Shown here one piece after another: positions 36,538 through 45,490 of a stretch of DNA of 64,000 bases; positions within the stretch are counted from its first letter, which is position 1, and each line of letters starts with the position of its first letter. The notes beneath the pieces are model-generated. The model was given only the letters and a program-made list of their open reading frames with translations. It did no database searches and was not told the DNA's origin. Both the position numbers and the translations under genes were made by a program. Source of the DNA: DATAEE01 sp963725145 (GTDB lineage Bacteria; Acidobacteriota; Vicinamibacteria; Vicinamibacterales; 2-12-FULL-66-21); NCBI GenBank assembly GCA_963725145.1, contig CAVRXL010000012.1, positions 1,364,001 through 1,428,000 of the forward strand, read 5' to 3'.

Positions 36538-38094
36538 TAGCGGATTGGGCCGCCGCCAGGTTCGCCCGGATCGATGTGCCGGCGGTTGCGGCCGTCCGGC
36601 GCCGAGCCGATGTACGGGAACGCCACGTGATACGCCGAGTCGTCCACGTTCACGCCGTCGCCCAGCCGCCCGTTGACGTTGGCGTTGAAGCCGGGGAAGC
36701 GGCGGGCTCACGAGCACGCCGCCGATTCCGACGCGCAGCGTGATGTCCGTCACGTCGTCGTACAGACGCCGACCGTTCGGGAAGCCCGCCGCATCACCGC
36801 CGATCAGTCCGAGCCGGCTGGCCATGCCGAGCGGCGTCGCCGGCACGCCGGTGTTGAGCCGCAGGAGGTCGGCGATTGGACCGCTTGGAGTCCCCGGCGC
36901 CGCGATCGGCGCCGCGTAGGTCACGAGCGGAAGCAGATCGTTCCTCGGCGCGGCCGGCACCTTCAGCGCGCCGCCGTACAGCGCCTCGACGATGCCGACG
37001 ATCGGCGGGTCGAGGAAGAAGCCGGCGAACTGCGCGTCGTTCTTGGGGTGGTCCATGCTGAAACGATCCTTCGACCCGATGCCGATGAGCAGCTCGTTGA
37101 TGAGCGGGTTGCCCATGCGCTGAATCTGCCGCCAGGGCCCGATGTTGAGCGCGGGGTCGGGGGAGCGGCGAACCGTCGTGAGCCGGCGCGAGGTCGTCCC
37201 CCAGACGCCGATGGTCGCGTCCCTCGAGTTGGCGTTCTCGAGCTTCCCGGTGCGCGTCAGCCACTCGATCGGCACTTCGATCGCGATCGTGTTGACCGCG
37301 TATCCGGAGACGAAGTCGGCCGCGAAGTTCTGCGCCGCGGCATCCTCGACGTTCGTCAGCACGCCGGGCACGCCGCTACCGAGCGTCCGGAAGTTCGCCG
37401 TGTCGAACGTCGCGCCGAGGTCGATCCAGAACGCGTCGTCGGTCGTGCCGGCGAAGACCGAGAGGCCGTTCGACAGGCGGTACGTTCCCTGCTGGAACAG
37501 CGCCTCGTAGTCCATCGTCCGCGGCCCGGCGTTGCCGGGCACGGCGAAGAGCGGCGAGCCCGTGACGTCCTCGTCGAAGCTGGAGTCGCGTCCACGCCGG
37601 AGCATCGTCACTTCGTAGGTCTGCCGCTGGTTGAGGCCCGGGTTGTCGAACGTGGTGATGCGCGGCGGCACGACGAGGGTGCTCGTTCCGGGCTTGAACG
37701 CCCCGCCATCCACGCCGGCGACCGCGGTGAAGACGTTCGGGAGCTGGTACTCGGTCTTGAACCGGAACTGAAAGACGACGTCCTCGATGGCGTCCTGGTT
37801 GTTGTCGACGTTGATCTCGTAGAGGATGCCCGGATCGAACGGGAACAACGTCGGCCCGTTGGCCGGCTCGAGCAACGGATCAACCGAGAGGATCATCGTG
37901 ACCTTCGTCGGTTTCGTGCCCGGCGCCTGGTTTGCGGCGTAGCTCACGAAGGCGTAGATGTCGGTGATGTCCGCCTTGTGGTCGAGCGCGGTGATGGGCG
38001 CCTCGCGGTGATTGGAGGTCGATGCGCCGGCCTGCAGCGCAAGGACCGCCGCAAGCGTAGCGCCTGCGGCCCAAACGGATCGGGGTATGGACAT
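36537..38094 (-). CDS. DUF4331 secreted protein, frameshifted near its C-terminus
   Basis: DUF4331-family exported protein. The start ATG at 38094 has AAGGAG eight bases upstream. It has a signal peptide (VWAAGATLAAVLALQAGA), then SNHREAPITALDHKADITDIYAF, the family's hallmark, and FPFDPGILYEINVDNNQDA. Near the end the frame passes through a four-base G run (36693-36696 on plus) and becomes arginine-rich nonsense. Shifting one base restores a family-like end (GFNANVNGRLGDGVNVDD ... DGRNRRHIDPGE) with TAA at 36539-36537. The native gene therefore ends at 36537, coupled to the TPR gene. The role of DUF4331 is unknown; its place after an ECF sigma/anti-sigma pair suggests it is a regulated target. 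Confidence 0.8.
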
Positions 38095-38144
38095 TGGATG
38101 TTCTCCTTCCAATGCCCTCTACGGCCCTTACTGACCGATTGGAT

Positions 38145-38987
38145 TTATGGGCCGGCGCAGCCGACGAGGATCTTATCGCCGGTAGGCTGGGGCACGCCGC
38201 CCGCCGGCTCGAGCGTGACGGCGAACGCCGCGGGTTCAGGGAATTGTTGTCCGGCTTCGACGATCGTCGTCGCACGGCCTGCGGCGTCGGGCTCGAAGAT
38301 CCCGGCGCTCACCGGCGCCTGCGCGCCGACGACCCAGAGCTGATAGACCTTGCCGGGCGGCAGCGCCGGCAGATCGACGGCCGCGAACACGAGGCCGTGC
38401 GCGCGGCTCCAGAAGGCCCGCGCCTTGGCCGGGGATCCGCCCTGCCCGGCGAGATCGACGCGCAGGAGATCGGGCGCGCCAATCACGAGCGCGGTCGTGC
38501 GCACGTCCACAGCCGCGCGCTGCAGCGCGGCCACCTGCGTCTCGCTGGCCGCCGCGCGCGCGCTGGCCTCGTCCAGCCGGCGCTCGACCTGGGTCAGGCG
38601 GTCGCGGAGCTGCCAGACGTAGACGCCCAGTCCGACGGCGAGCAGGACCGAGGCGGCTGCGGCAAGCCAGCCCCAATTGAGACCGACGACCGGCGCCACA
38701 GGCCGGGCGATGGGTGCGGTCGTGGTGCTGTCCGACGTTCGGGGAGCACCGGGCCACGCCCGACCTTGCCCGGCCGCGGCGGCAAGTACGCGCTCGCGCA
38801 ACGCGGCCGGGGGATCGACGAGCGGCACGACCTGGGCCAGGCCGTCTACGACGGGCTGCAGGCTCCGGACCTCGCTCGCGCAGGCCTGGCATTCGGCGAG
38901 ATGGCGCTCGAACGCGGCGCGGTCCGTCGCGTCGAGCGCGCCCAACGCGTAGGCGCCGACGAGATCGTGAAGGCGATCGTCGATCAT
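38145..38987 (-). CDS. Membrane anti-sigma factor (RskA-like, zinc-type)
   Basis: A 280-aa protein whose ATG at 38987 overlaps the sigma-factor stop (ATGA). The N-terminal cytoplasmic anti-sigma domain carries the zinc motif HxxxCxxC (HLAECQAC). One transmembrane helix (GWLAAAASVLLAVGLGVYVW) leads to a periplasmic RskA-type domain (LVFAAVDLPALPPGKVYQLW; GIFEPDAAGRATTI). It should hold the ECF sigma factor inactive at the membrane until a signal triggers release. The longer open frame upstream (to 39362) overlaps the sigma gene and is a shadow. Confidence 0.88.
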   Translation of the reverse strand: MIDDRLHDLVGAYALGALDATDRAAFERHLAECQACASEVRSLQPVVDGLAQVVPLVDPPAALRERVLAAAAGQGRAWPGAPRTSDSTTTAPIARPVAPVVGLNWGWLAAAASVLLAVGLGVYVWQLRDRLTQVERRLDEASARAAASETQVAALQRAAVDVRTTALVIGAPDLLRVDLAGQGGSPAKARAFWSRAHGLVFAAVDLPALPPGKVYQLWVVGAQAPVSAGIFEPDAAGRATTIVEAGQQFPEPAAFAVTLEPAGGVPQPTGDKILVGCAGP

Positions 38988-39541
38988 TCCTGCATCGCCT
39001 CCCTGAGCTTCTGAAGCCCGAGCCGGATCCGTGTCTTGACGGTACCGAGCGGTTGCTCCAGCTGATCCGCGATCTCCGACTGGGAAAGTCCTTCGTAGTA
39101 CGCGAGCTCGATGGGCAGCCGCTGCACGAGCGGCAGCGCGCGCAGCGCGCGGCGCAGGCGTCCGACCTGATCGGCCGACAGCACGCGCGCATCCGGCAGC
39201 GCGGCGGCGTCCGGAAGGTCGGGCAGCGTCCCTCTCCCCGTGTCCGCGACCGGCGAGGCCTGGCGCGCCCGGCGGCGATCGATCGCTCGGCTTCGAGTCA
39301 TCATGAGTAGCCAGGCGACAACCGGCGCGCGTGCGGGATCGTAGCGGCCGGCCTGGAGCCACGCCTGGGAGAACACGTCCTGGACGACTTCCTCGGCCTC
39401 GGCCGGGTCGCCCAGAATCCGGCAGGCGAGCGAGAAGACATGTCTCGCGTGCCGGTCGTACAGCTGGGCCAGCGCTTCGGCGTCGCCGCCAGCCGTGCGA
39501 TCGACCGCAGCCACGTCGCTGGCGTAATCGCCCGCCATCAA
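38984..39541 (-). CDS. ECF RNA polymerase sigma factor
   Basis: Extracytoplasmic-function sigma factor, 185 aa. Region 2 (ALAQLYDRHARHVFSLACRI ... AEEVVQDVF) includes the -10-binding segment WLLMMTRSRAIDRRRAR. Region 4 is a helix-turn-helix (LPIELAYYEGLSQSEIADQL; GTVKTRIRLGLQKLREAM). It is the first gene of a minus-strand unit followed by its anti-sigma factor, the DUF4331 gene and a TPR gene. It resembles SigK/RpoE-like groups paired with RskA anti-sigma factors. The start could be either of two adjacent ATGs (39541 or 39538). Confidence 0.92.
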   Translation of the reverse strand: MMAGDYASDVAAVDRTAGGDAEALAQLYDRHARHVFSLACRILGDPAEAEEVVQDVFSQAWLQAGRYDPARAPVVAWLLMMTRSRAIDRRRARQASPVADTGRGTLPDLPDAAALPDARVLSADQVGRLRRALRALPLVQRLPIELAYYEGLSQSEIADQLEQPLGTVKTRIRLGLQKLREAMQE

Positions 39542-39694
39542 GTCGCTATGCTACCTGACCTGTTCTACGGACGGGAGGGGGCTCTGGATCTCTTCTCGCT
39601 CGTCGGTGCGGTGGGTGCCCAGTGCACGGGCGTCGGGCCACAGGAATCCAGTGGCCCGTTCAGTCCGTAGAGGGGACAGAAAGGAGCGAGCGCC

Positions 39695-40147
39695 ATGCGC
39701 AGATACATCACGGGATTCCTGATCACCGCCGCCATCGTGGCCGGCGTCACGGGCTTCGGCCAGACGCTTCGGGCGGAGAAGTCGCTGTACGACCGGCTCG
39801 GGGGCCGGAAGGCCATCGCCGCGGTCGTGGACGAGTTTGTCGGTCGCGTCGCGGCCGACAAGCGGATCAACCATTTCTTCGCGGCGACCGCCGGCGACGC
39901 CAAGCGGCTGGCGGCGTTCAAGACGAAGCTGGTCGATCAGATCTGCGAGGCGAGCGGCGGGCCATGCAAGTACATGGGCAAGGACATGAAGAGCGCCCAC
40001 ATGGGAATGGGCGTCGCCGGGGCCGACTTCGACGCGCTCGTCGAGGATCTCGTCGGCGCCCTCGATGCGTTGAAAGTGCCCGCGAAAGAGAAGAACGAGC
40101 TCCTCGGCGCGCTGGGGCCGATGAAGAAGGATATTGTGGAGAAATAA
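39695..40147 (+). CDS. Exported group 1 truncated haemoglobin
   Basis: A 150-aa protein: an N-terminal signal-like helix (YITGFLITAAIVAGVTGFG) is followed by a TrHb1 globin (SLYDRLGGRKAIAAVVDEFV; RINHFFAAT; LVDQICEASGGPCKYMGKDM; AHMGMGV). Proximal His is likely in SAHMGMG. The ATG at 39695 has AAGGAG at good spacing. Most truncated haemoglobins are cytoplasmic; the leader implies a periplasmic or membrane-tethered haem protein, perhaps for oxygen or nitric-oxide handling. It is divergent from the ECF sigma gene. A family A palindrome lies directly after the stop. Confidence 0.85.
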   Translation: MRRYITGFLITAAIVAGVTGFGQTLRAEKSLYDRLGGRKAIAAVVDEFVGRVAADKRINHFFAATAGDAKRLAAFKTKLVDQICEASGGPCKYMGKDMKSAHMGMGVAGADFDALVEDLVGALDALKVPAKEKNELLGALGPMKKDIVEK

Positions 40148-40149
40148 AT

Positions 40150-40243
40150 GTAGGCCCGACCTTCAGGTCGGGCGTGCCGGGATGACCCGTACGGTCGAAC
40201 GTAGGGGTTATTCCTCCACGCCCGACCTGAAGGTCGGGCCTAC
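40150..40243. repeat. Paired REP-like palindromes (family A, opposite orientation)
   Basis: Copy at 40150-40178 and inverted copy at 40217-40243, filling the gap between the convergent haemoglobin and rarA genes. The right copy contains the rarA stop codon (TAG of GTAGGCCC on the minus strand). This is a likely bidirectional mRNA 3'-end element. Confidence 0.87.
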
Positions 40244-41535
40244 GTTCGTTTCTTGAGCCGTTCGCGAATCTCCGCCTCGTATCCGCGGTCCGTAGGCCTG
40301 TAGAACTCTCGGCCCGCCTGACTGGGCGGGAGGCACGCCATATCTGTCACCGCGTCCGGGTGGTCGTGCGCGTACTGATACCCCTTCCCGTAATCGAGCT
40401 GTTTCATGAGCTGTGTTGGAGCGTTGCGCAGATGGAGCGGAACCGGCTCGGCGATCTCGCGTTCGGCCGCCTCGGCTGCCTCCGAATATGCGCGCAAGAC
40501 CGCGTTGCTCTTGGGCGCCGTCGCCAGATAGATGGCCGCCTGCGCGAGCGCCGTGTTCCCCTCCGGCATCCCGATGAAGTGCACGGCTTCTTTTGCGGCG
40601 ACCGCGACGGCCAGCGCCTGGGGATCCGCAATCCCGACGTCCTCTGACGCGAACCGCACCAGTCGGCGCGCGACGTAGAGCGGATCCTCGCCCGCTTCCA
40701 GCATGCGCGCCAGCCAGTACACCGACGCGTCCGGGTCGCTGTTCCGCATCGACTTGTGCAGCGCCGAGATCAGGTTGTAGTGCTCTTCGCCAGCCTTGTC
40801 GTAGAGCAGCGTCCGCTTCTCGAGCACCTGCTGCACGAGCGCGGCGTCGATCGTCGGGCTCATCGCTGCGGCGAGCTCCAGGGTATTCAACGCGACGCGG
40901 GCGTCCCCGTTCGCAAAGGTCGCGATCGCCTGGAGCGCCGAATCCTCCGAGGTCAGGCCCCGCCCGCCGAGCCCGCGGATCTCGTCGGACATCGCGCGCC
41001 GCAGGATCTGGACGATGGCCTCTGGCCCGAGAGGCTTGAGCACGTAGACCTTCGACCGCGATAGAAGCGCCGAGTTGACCTCGAACGACGGATTCTCCGT
41101 CGTCGCGCCCACTAGAACGATGTCGCCCGCCTCGACGCGGGGCAGGAACGCATCCTGTTGCGCCTTGTTGAAGCGGTGGATCTCGTCGATGAACAGGATG
41201 GTGCGGCGGCCGAGGCGTTTACGCGCCTGCTCCGCCTCGGTCATCACCGCGCGGATTTCCTTGATTCCCGAAAGCACCGCGCTGAACGAGATGAAGTGCG
41301 CCTTCGTCGTCTCGGCGAGGACGCGCGCGAGCGTCGTCTTACCCGTGCCTGGCGGTCCCCAGAGGATGATCGATTGCAACGCGTCGCGCGCGATCGCTTC
41401 GCGGAGCGGGCGGCCCGGGCCGAGCAGGCGGTCCTGCCCGACGATCTCGTCGAGCGTACGGGGCCGCATGCGCTCCGCCAAGGGAGACGGGACTTTCGCC
41501 GCTGCTTTGACGTCGTCACCGAAGAGGTCTGCCAC
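40240..41535 (-). CDS. rarA: Replication-associated recombination protein RarA (MgsA)
   Basis: AAA+ ATPase of the RarA/WRNIP1 family acting at stalled forks; 431 aa. Walker A is WGPPGTGKTTLARV, Walker B with sensor is ILFIDEIHRFNKAQQDAFL, followed by LVGATTENPSFEVNSALLSR. The C-terminal helical and tetramerisation part has ASVYWLARMLEAGEDPLYVA and RRLVRFASEDVGIADPQAL. The N-terminus (LAERMRPRTLDEIVGQDRLL) is standard. The stop codon lies in a repeat palindrome. Confidence 0.94.
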   Translation of the reverse strand: MADLFGDDVKAAAKVPSPLAERMRPRTLDEIVGQDRLLGPGRPLREAIARDALQSIILWGPPGTGKTTLARVLAETTKAHFISFSAVLSGIKEIRAVMTEAEQARKRLGRRTILFIDEIHRFNKAQQDAFLPRVEAGDIVLVGATTENPSFEVNSALLSRSKVYVLKPLGPEAIVQILRRAMSDEIRGLGGRGLTSEDSALQAIATFANGDARVALNTLELAAAMSPTIDAALVQQVLEKRTLLYDKAGEEHYNLISALHKSMRNSDPDASVYWLARMLEAGEDPLYVARRLVRFASEDVGIADPQALAVAVAAKEAVHFIGMPEGNTALAQAAIYLATAPKSNAVLRAYSEAAEAAEREIAEPVPLHLRNAPTQLMKQLDYGKGYQYAHDHPDAVTDMACLPPSQAGREFYRPTDRGYEAEIRERLKKRT

Positions 41536-41550
41536 GGTTCCTTCAGCTCA

Positions 41551-41617
41551 GGCAGGGCTGAAGCCCTGCGCTACGATGTTCGGTTTGAGACCCGTAGCGC
41601 AGCCCTTCAGGGCTGCC
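41551..41617. repeat. Paired REP-like palindromes, family B
   Basis: GGCAGGGCTGAAGCCCTGCG at 41551-41574 and its opposite GTAGCGCAGCCCTTCAGGGC at 41594-41617. Same family as 61027-61050. The right copy contains the last codons and stop (TGA) of the minus-strand TrmH-family gene. Confidence 0.85.
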
Positions 41618-42431
41618 GGGCTCGTTGACGAAACGCCTCATACAGTACGAGCGCAGCGGACACCGCGACGTTCAGAGATTCGACCGATCCGCGCATCGGG
41701 ATGGAGATCGATTCGTCCGCCAGCGCGATGATCTCATCTGCCAGGCCCGATCCCTCGCCGCCGACGAGCAACGCGGTAGGGCGTCGAAGGTCCGCTTCAT
41801 ACAGCGACGGACCGCCATGCGGGTTCGTGGCAACGACGCGAAGGCCCCGCGCGCGGGCTGCCTCAACCGCGTCTCGAGTGGCCGGACGGCCGGCAACGGG
41901 CAACCGAATCGAGCTTCCCATCGCGCCGCGCAGCGCTTTCCAGCTGTACGGATCGGCCGATCCGCCGCACGCGACGACGCCGGTCGCGCCGGCCGCCTCC
42001 GCCGCGCGGATCATCGCGCCCAGGTTGCCCGGATCCTGCACATCGGAGATCAGCAGCACGAGCGGGGCGCCTCCAGCAGGCGCGCCGTTCAGCGCCGCCT
42101 CGACGGCCGGTGGCTCGTGCGCCGCGATCGCGACGACGCCGGAGGGCGCCTCCGCCGGACTCATCGCGGCCATCACCGGATCGCTGACGCTCACAACGCG
42201 CGCACGGGCCCGCTCGAGCCGATCTACAAGCCGCCGGAGCTCGGCGCCTCGCTCCCCCGCGCGGCGTTCGAGCACGCGCGACGAGAACGCGGCGACTTCC
42301 ACGTTCACGCCGGCCGCGAGCGCATCGCCGACGAGATGTGGCCCCTCCAGCAGCAGCCGCCGGCCGCGCCTCGCGGCAAGCCCGCGGAACGTGCGTACGA
42401 GCGCGTTCTGCCGGCTCGTGATGGTTTCCAC
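41607..42431 (-). CDS. TrmH/SpoU-family RNA 2'-O-methyltransferase
   Basis: A 274-aa SPOUT methyltransferase acting on rRNA or tRNA. The N-terminal substrate-binding domain begins ITSRQNALVRTFRGLAARRG, and RLLLEGPHLVGDAL is the family's usual second motif. The C-terminal knot has VLLISDVQDPGNLGAMIRAA, LLVGGEGSGLADEI and ISIPMRGSVESLNVAVSAAL. The exact target nucleotide cannot be assigned. The GTG at 42431 has a TACCAT box about 6 bases upstream, suggesting a leaderless mRNA. The final residues (RQP-stop) are encoded by the family B palindrome. Confidence 0.9.
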   Translation of the reverse strand: METITSRQNALVRTFRGLAARRGRRLLLEGPHLVGDALAAGVNVEVAAFSSRVLERRAGERGAELRRLVDRLERARARVVSVSDPVMAAMSPAEAPSGVVAIAAHEPPAVEAALNGAPAGGAPLVLLISDVQDPGNLGAMIRAAEAAGATGVVACGGSADPYSWKALRGAMGSSIRLPVAGRPATRDAVEAARARGLRVVATNPHGGPSLYEADLRRPTALLVGGEGSGLADEIIALADESISIPMRGSVESLNVAVSAALVLYEAFRQRARQP

Positions 42432-42437
42432 TCAGTA

Positions 42438-42447
42438 ATGGTATCCT
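42438..42447. promoter_or_regulatory. Divergent -10 boxes between the TrmH-family gene and greA
   Basis: Only 26 bases separate the two start codons. Minus-strand TACCAT (42443-42438) ends 6 bases before the GTG of the methyltransferase; plus-strand TATCCT (42442-42447) ends 10 bases before the greA ATG. Both transcripts would have almost no leader. Confidence 0.5.
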
Positions 42448-42457
42448 GCCGCCAGAC

Positions 42458-42928
42458 ATGAAATCGGTCCTTCTCAAGAAGTTCGAGGACGAGATTCAGG
42501 CGCTGAACCGCGAGCTCAAGACGGAGCTGCCGAAGGAGATCAAGCGCGCCCGCGAGCTGGGCGACCTGCGCGAGAACGCCGAATACCAGGCCGCGAAGGA
42601 GCGGCAGCGGCTCGTCGAGGCGCGGATCTCGATGCTGCAGAAGCGCGTCTCCGAAATCGCATTGATGAACCTCGAACGCATCCCGCACGGAAAGGTCGGC
42701 TTCGGCTCGACGGTCCACCTGCGCGATGCCGACGGGCAGCCCCGCGTCTACCAGTTGGTCATGCCCGAGGATGCCGACGCCGAGAAGGGCTGGATTTCCA
42801 CGGCGTCGCCCATCGGCCAGTCGCTCCTCAACAAGGAGGAGGGGGACGAGGTGAAGGTCGTGACGCCCAACGGGTCGCGCACCTTCGAGATCACCAGGCT
42901 GTCGACCATCCACGACGAAGCCGAATGA
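42458..42928 (+). CDS. greA: Transcript cleavage factor GreA
   Basis: A 156-aa factor that enters the RNA polymerase secondary channel and stimulates cleavage of backtracked RNA. It has an N-terminal coiled coil (ALNRELKTELPKEIKRAREL) with the acidic tip region GDLRENAEYQAAKERQ, and a C-terminal FKBP-like domain (VGFGSTVHLRDADGQPRVYQ; SPIGQSLLNKEEGDEVKV). Its TGA overlaps the next ATG (ATGA), coupling it to the patatin-like gene. Confidence 0.94.
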   Translation: MKSVLLKKFEDEIQALNRELKTELPKEIKRARELGDLRENAEYQAAKERQRLVEARISMLQKRVSEIALMNLERIPHGKVGFGSTVHLRDADGQPRVYQLVMPEDADAEKGWISTASPIGQSLLNKEEGDEVKVVTPNGSRTFEITRLSTIHDEAE

Positions 42929-44301
42929 GCGGCCCGCAGTATTCGCCGCGGCGGCGCACCGCGCTGGTGCTCGCCGGGTCCGGGACGGCGGGGGCCTATC
43001 ATGCCGGCGTCCTGCGCGCGCTCCACGAGGCAGGCGTCCGGATCGATCTCATCGCGGGGCAGGGCATGGGCGCGGCGTCAGCCATGGTGGCTGCGATCGA
43101 TGGCGCCGCGAGGCTGTGGGAACCAGACGGGCTGTGGCGCGGTCCGCATCCGCCGCGGTTCTACAAGCTGCGAGCCACGCTGCGCGCGGCGGGATGGCTC
43201 CTGGGTCTCGCGCTGGTCTGCCTGCTGCTTCCATTCGGGCTGCTCGTGGCGGCGATGCCGGTCTACCTGCTGGGGCTGATGCTGAACCTCGTCGGGTTGG
43301 AGGAAGCAGGCGTCACGCTGACCGGCGGCTCCACGAGGCTCGTCGATCGTCTCTTCGCGCCGGACGCTCTGCCGACGGTCATGCCGCGCCTCGTCGTTCT
43401 CGCGCTTCTCGCGGGCCTCGTGACGCTCGCGATTGGAACGCGGCGCGCGATGCGCGGGGGAACACAGCGTCGCGCGCACCGCGGCTGGACGGGCCTTCTG
43501 AGCGCGCCGTTGACGGCGCGCGACGCGCTCGGGCGCGTCCGGTCGGCGCTCTGGGAGTTGATCCGCGGCGCGGCGCCGATCGCGTCGCCCGACGGTGTCG
43601 AGCTGGCGCGCCGTTACACGGAGCTCCTCGGCGAGAACCTCGGTCAGCCAGGCTTTCGGGAGCTGCTCCTGGTCGCGCACGATCTCGACACGCGCGCCGA
43701 CATCCTGTTCGCCTTGCTGTCGGGCCCGCATCGCCGCGCGTTTTTCGGCGGGCGGGCGGCGAAAGAGATCGATCGCCGGCGCTCCGACACCGTGGACCTT
43801 GCGGGGGTGGGACGGGATCACGTGTTCGACGCCCTGGCCGCGGCGCTGAGCATCCCGGTTGTGACCGATCCTTGGCTCGTGACCTTCGCGCGCGAGAGCC
43901 ACTGGCGCGGCGAGACCCATCGCCTCTGCGATCGGCCGGACGCGCTGCGGCGACTCGTAGACGAGGCGGGGACCGCCGGTGCCGAGCAGATCATCCTGGC
44001 AGCCGCCGCGCCGCCGCCGGCCGGGCCCCATGAGGTCGCCGTCGCGCGCGGCGATCTGCGGGGGCGCGCGGGCGAGTATCTTATTTCGCTCGAAACCGCG
44101 GCGCTCGGGGACGCCGCGCGCGCCGCGCCGATCGTGTTCGTCATCCGCCCGGCGCACAATCCGATCGGTCCCTTCGATTTCGACGGGGCATACGACGAGC
44201 GGTCGGATCGGCGTTCCGCGCTGGGGGAGCTCGTCGATCGCGGCTACGAAGATGCGTACCGGCAGTTCATCGAACCTCGAGTGGCTGCCGGCGCAACCTA
44301 A
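42925..44301 (+). CDS. Patatin-like protein lacking the catalytic serine
   Basis: A 458-aa protein with a patatin-like N-terminus: the oxyanion-hole glycine loop ALVLAGSGTAGAYHAGVLRA is present. The expected nucleophile elbow GxSxG reads GQGMG (IAGQGMGAASAMV), so serine is replaced by glycine. Hydrophobic helices follow (GWLLGLALVCLLLPFGLLVA; LVVLALLAGLVTLAIG). Then comes an ASP/His-rich C-terminal region with a VDLAGVGRDHVFDALAAALS segment resembling patatin's later helices. Either it is a non-hydrolytic membrane scaffold or it uses another residue. It is translationally coupled to greA. Confidence 0.72.
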   Translation: MSGPQYSPRRRTALVLAGSGTAGAYHAGVLRALHEAGVRIDLIAGQGMGAASAMVAAIDGAARLWEPDGLWRGPHPPRFYKLRATLRAAGWLLGLALVCLLLPFGLLVAAMPVYLLGLMLNLVGLEEAGVTLTGGSTRLVDRLFAPDALPTVMPRLVVLALLAGLVTLAIGTRRAMRGGTQRRAHRGWTGLLSAPLTARDALGRVRSALWELIRGAAPIASPDGVELARRYTELLGENLGQPGFRELLLVAHDLDTRADILFALLSGPHRRAFFGGRAAKEIDRRRSDTVDLAGVGRDHVFDALAAALSIPVVTDPWLVTFARESHWRGETHRLCDRPDALRRLVDEAGTAGAEQIILAAAAPPPAGPHEVAVARGDLRGRAGEYLISLETAALGDAARAAPIVFVIRPAHNPIGPFDFDGAYDERSDRRSALGELVDRGYEDAYRQFIEPRVAAGAT

Positions 44302-44316
44302 ATTGAAGGGGCATCC

Positions 44317-45486
44317 ATGAAAGGGCCAAACACGACCGTCATCCACGCGGCCGAGCGTCGAGCGCCGGCCGCTTCGCTCACGACGCCCGTCTACGAGACG
44401 ACGACGTTCGTGTTCGAGACGGCTGACGAAGTTCGCAAGTACAACGAAGGGAAGTCGGATAAGTATCTGTATTCGAGATACACGAATCCGACAGTCGAAG
44501 CCGTCGAACGAAAGATCGCGCTCCTGGAAGGGGCGGAGACGGCGATGGTCCTGTCGTCGGGGATGGCCGCGACGGCCACCGCGCTGCTCTCGCTCGTCCG
44601 CGCCGGCGACGAGGTGGTGTGCAGCTCGGCCATCTACGGCGGGACGTTCCACTTTCTCGCGGACCTGCTGTCGCGGTTCGACGTGAAGCCCCGGTTCGTC
44701 ACGCTCGCCGAGCTGGCGAATCCGGCGAGCGTCCTGGGAGAGCGGACCCGCCTGCTCTGGTTCGAGTCGCCGAACAACCCGACGCTTCGTTGCGTCGACA
44801 TCGCCGCCGTGGCGGCCGCCTGCCGCGCGCGCGACGTCATCTCGGTGATTGACAACACGTTCGCGACCCCGGTCAATCAGCGGCCGATCGAGCTGGGCGT
44901 CGATATCGTCATGGAGAGCGCGACGAAGTACCTCAACGGGCACAGCGATGTGACCGCGGGCGTGCTCGCGGGGAGCGCGACGCGCCTCGCCGACTGCGTG
45001 CGTTCGCGCAGGCTCGTAGGCACCATCCTCGATCCCTATCCGGCCTACGCGCTCGGCAGGGGGTTGAAAACCCTCTCGCTGCGCGTCGCGCGGCACAACG
45101 CCAACGCCCTGACGGTCGCGCGCTGGCTGGAGCACGACTCCCGCATCGAGCGGGTGTACCACCCTGGCCTCGAGTCACACCCCGATCACGCCATCGCGAA
45201 GCGCCAGATGTCCGGCTTCAGCGGCATGATCTGCATCGATCTGGGCGGCGGCCTCGATCGCGCGTCGCGCTTCTACGATCGGCTGCAGATCTTCCAGCGC
45301 GCGGCAAGCCTCGGCGGCCCCGAATCGCTCTGCAGCCTGCCGGTGCTGACGTCGCACACGGGATACTCGGACGAGGATCTGCGCAAGGCGGGCGTGACCG
45401 CCTCGATGGCGCGGCTGTCGATCGGGTTGGAGGATCCTGAAGATCTGATCGAGGATCTCGATCAGGCGCTCAAGGCGCTCGGCTGA
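44317..45486 (+). CDS. Cys/Met-metabolism PLP-dependent enzyme (cystathionine gamma-synthase / lyase / methionine gamma-lyase group)
   Basis: A 389-aa fold-type I PLP enzyme. Family landmarks: TTPVYETTTFVFETADEVRK, YSRYTNPTVEAVERKIALLE, LSSGMAATATALLSL, and the PLP lysine in ESATKYLNGHSDVTAG. SLGGPESLCSLPVLTSHTGY is the late signature. The group includes cystathionine gamma-synthase, cystathionine lyases, O-acetylhomoserine sulfhydrylase and methionine gamma-lyase; sequence reading alone does not separate them. The start ATG at 44317 has GAAGGGG upstream. A family A palindrome follows the stop. Confidence 0.88.
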   Translation: MKGPNTTVIHAAERRAPAASLTTPVYETTTFVFETADEVRKYNEGKSDKYLYSRYTNPTVEAVERKIALLEGAETAMVLSSGMAATATALLSLVRAGDEVVCSSAIYGGTFHFLADLLSRFDVKPRFVTLAELANPASVLGERTRLLWFESPNNPTLRCVDIAAVAAACRARDVISVIDNTFATPVNQRPIELGVDIVMESATKYLNGHSDVTAGVLAGSATRLADCVRSRRLVGTILDPYPAYALGRGLKTLSLRVARHNANALTVARWLEHDSRIERVYHPGLESHPDHAIAKRQMSGFSGMICIDLGGGLDRASRFYDRLQIFQRAASLGGPESLCSLPVLTSHTGYSDEDLRKAGVTASMARLSIGLEDPEDLIEDLDQALKALG

Positions 45487-45490
45487 TCCG

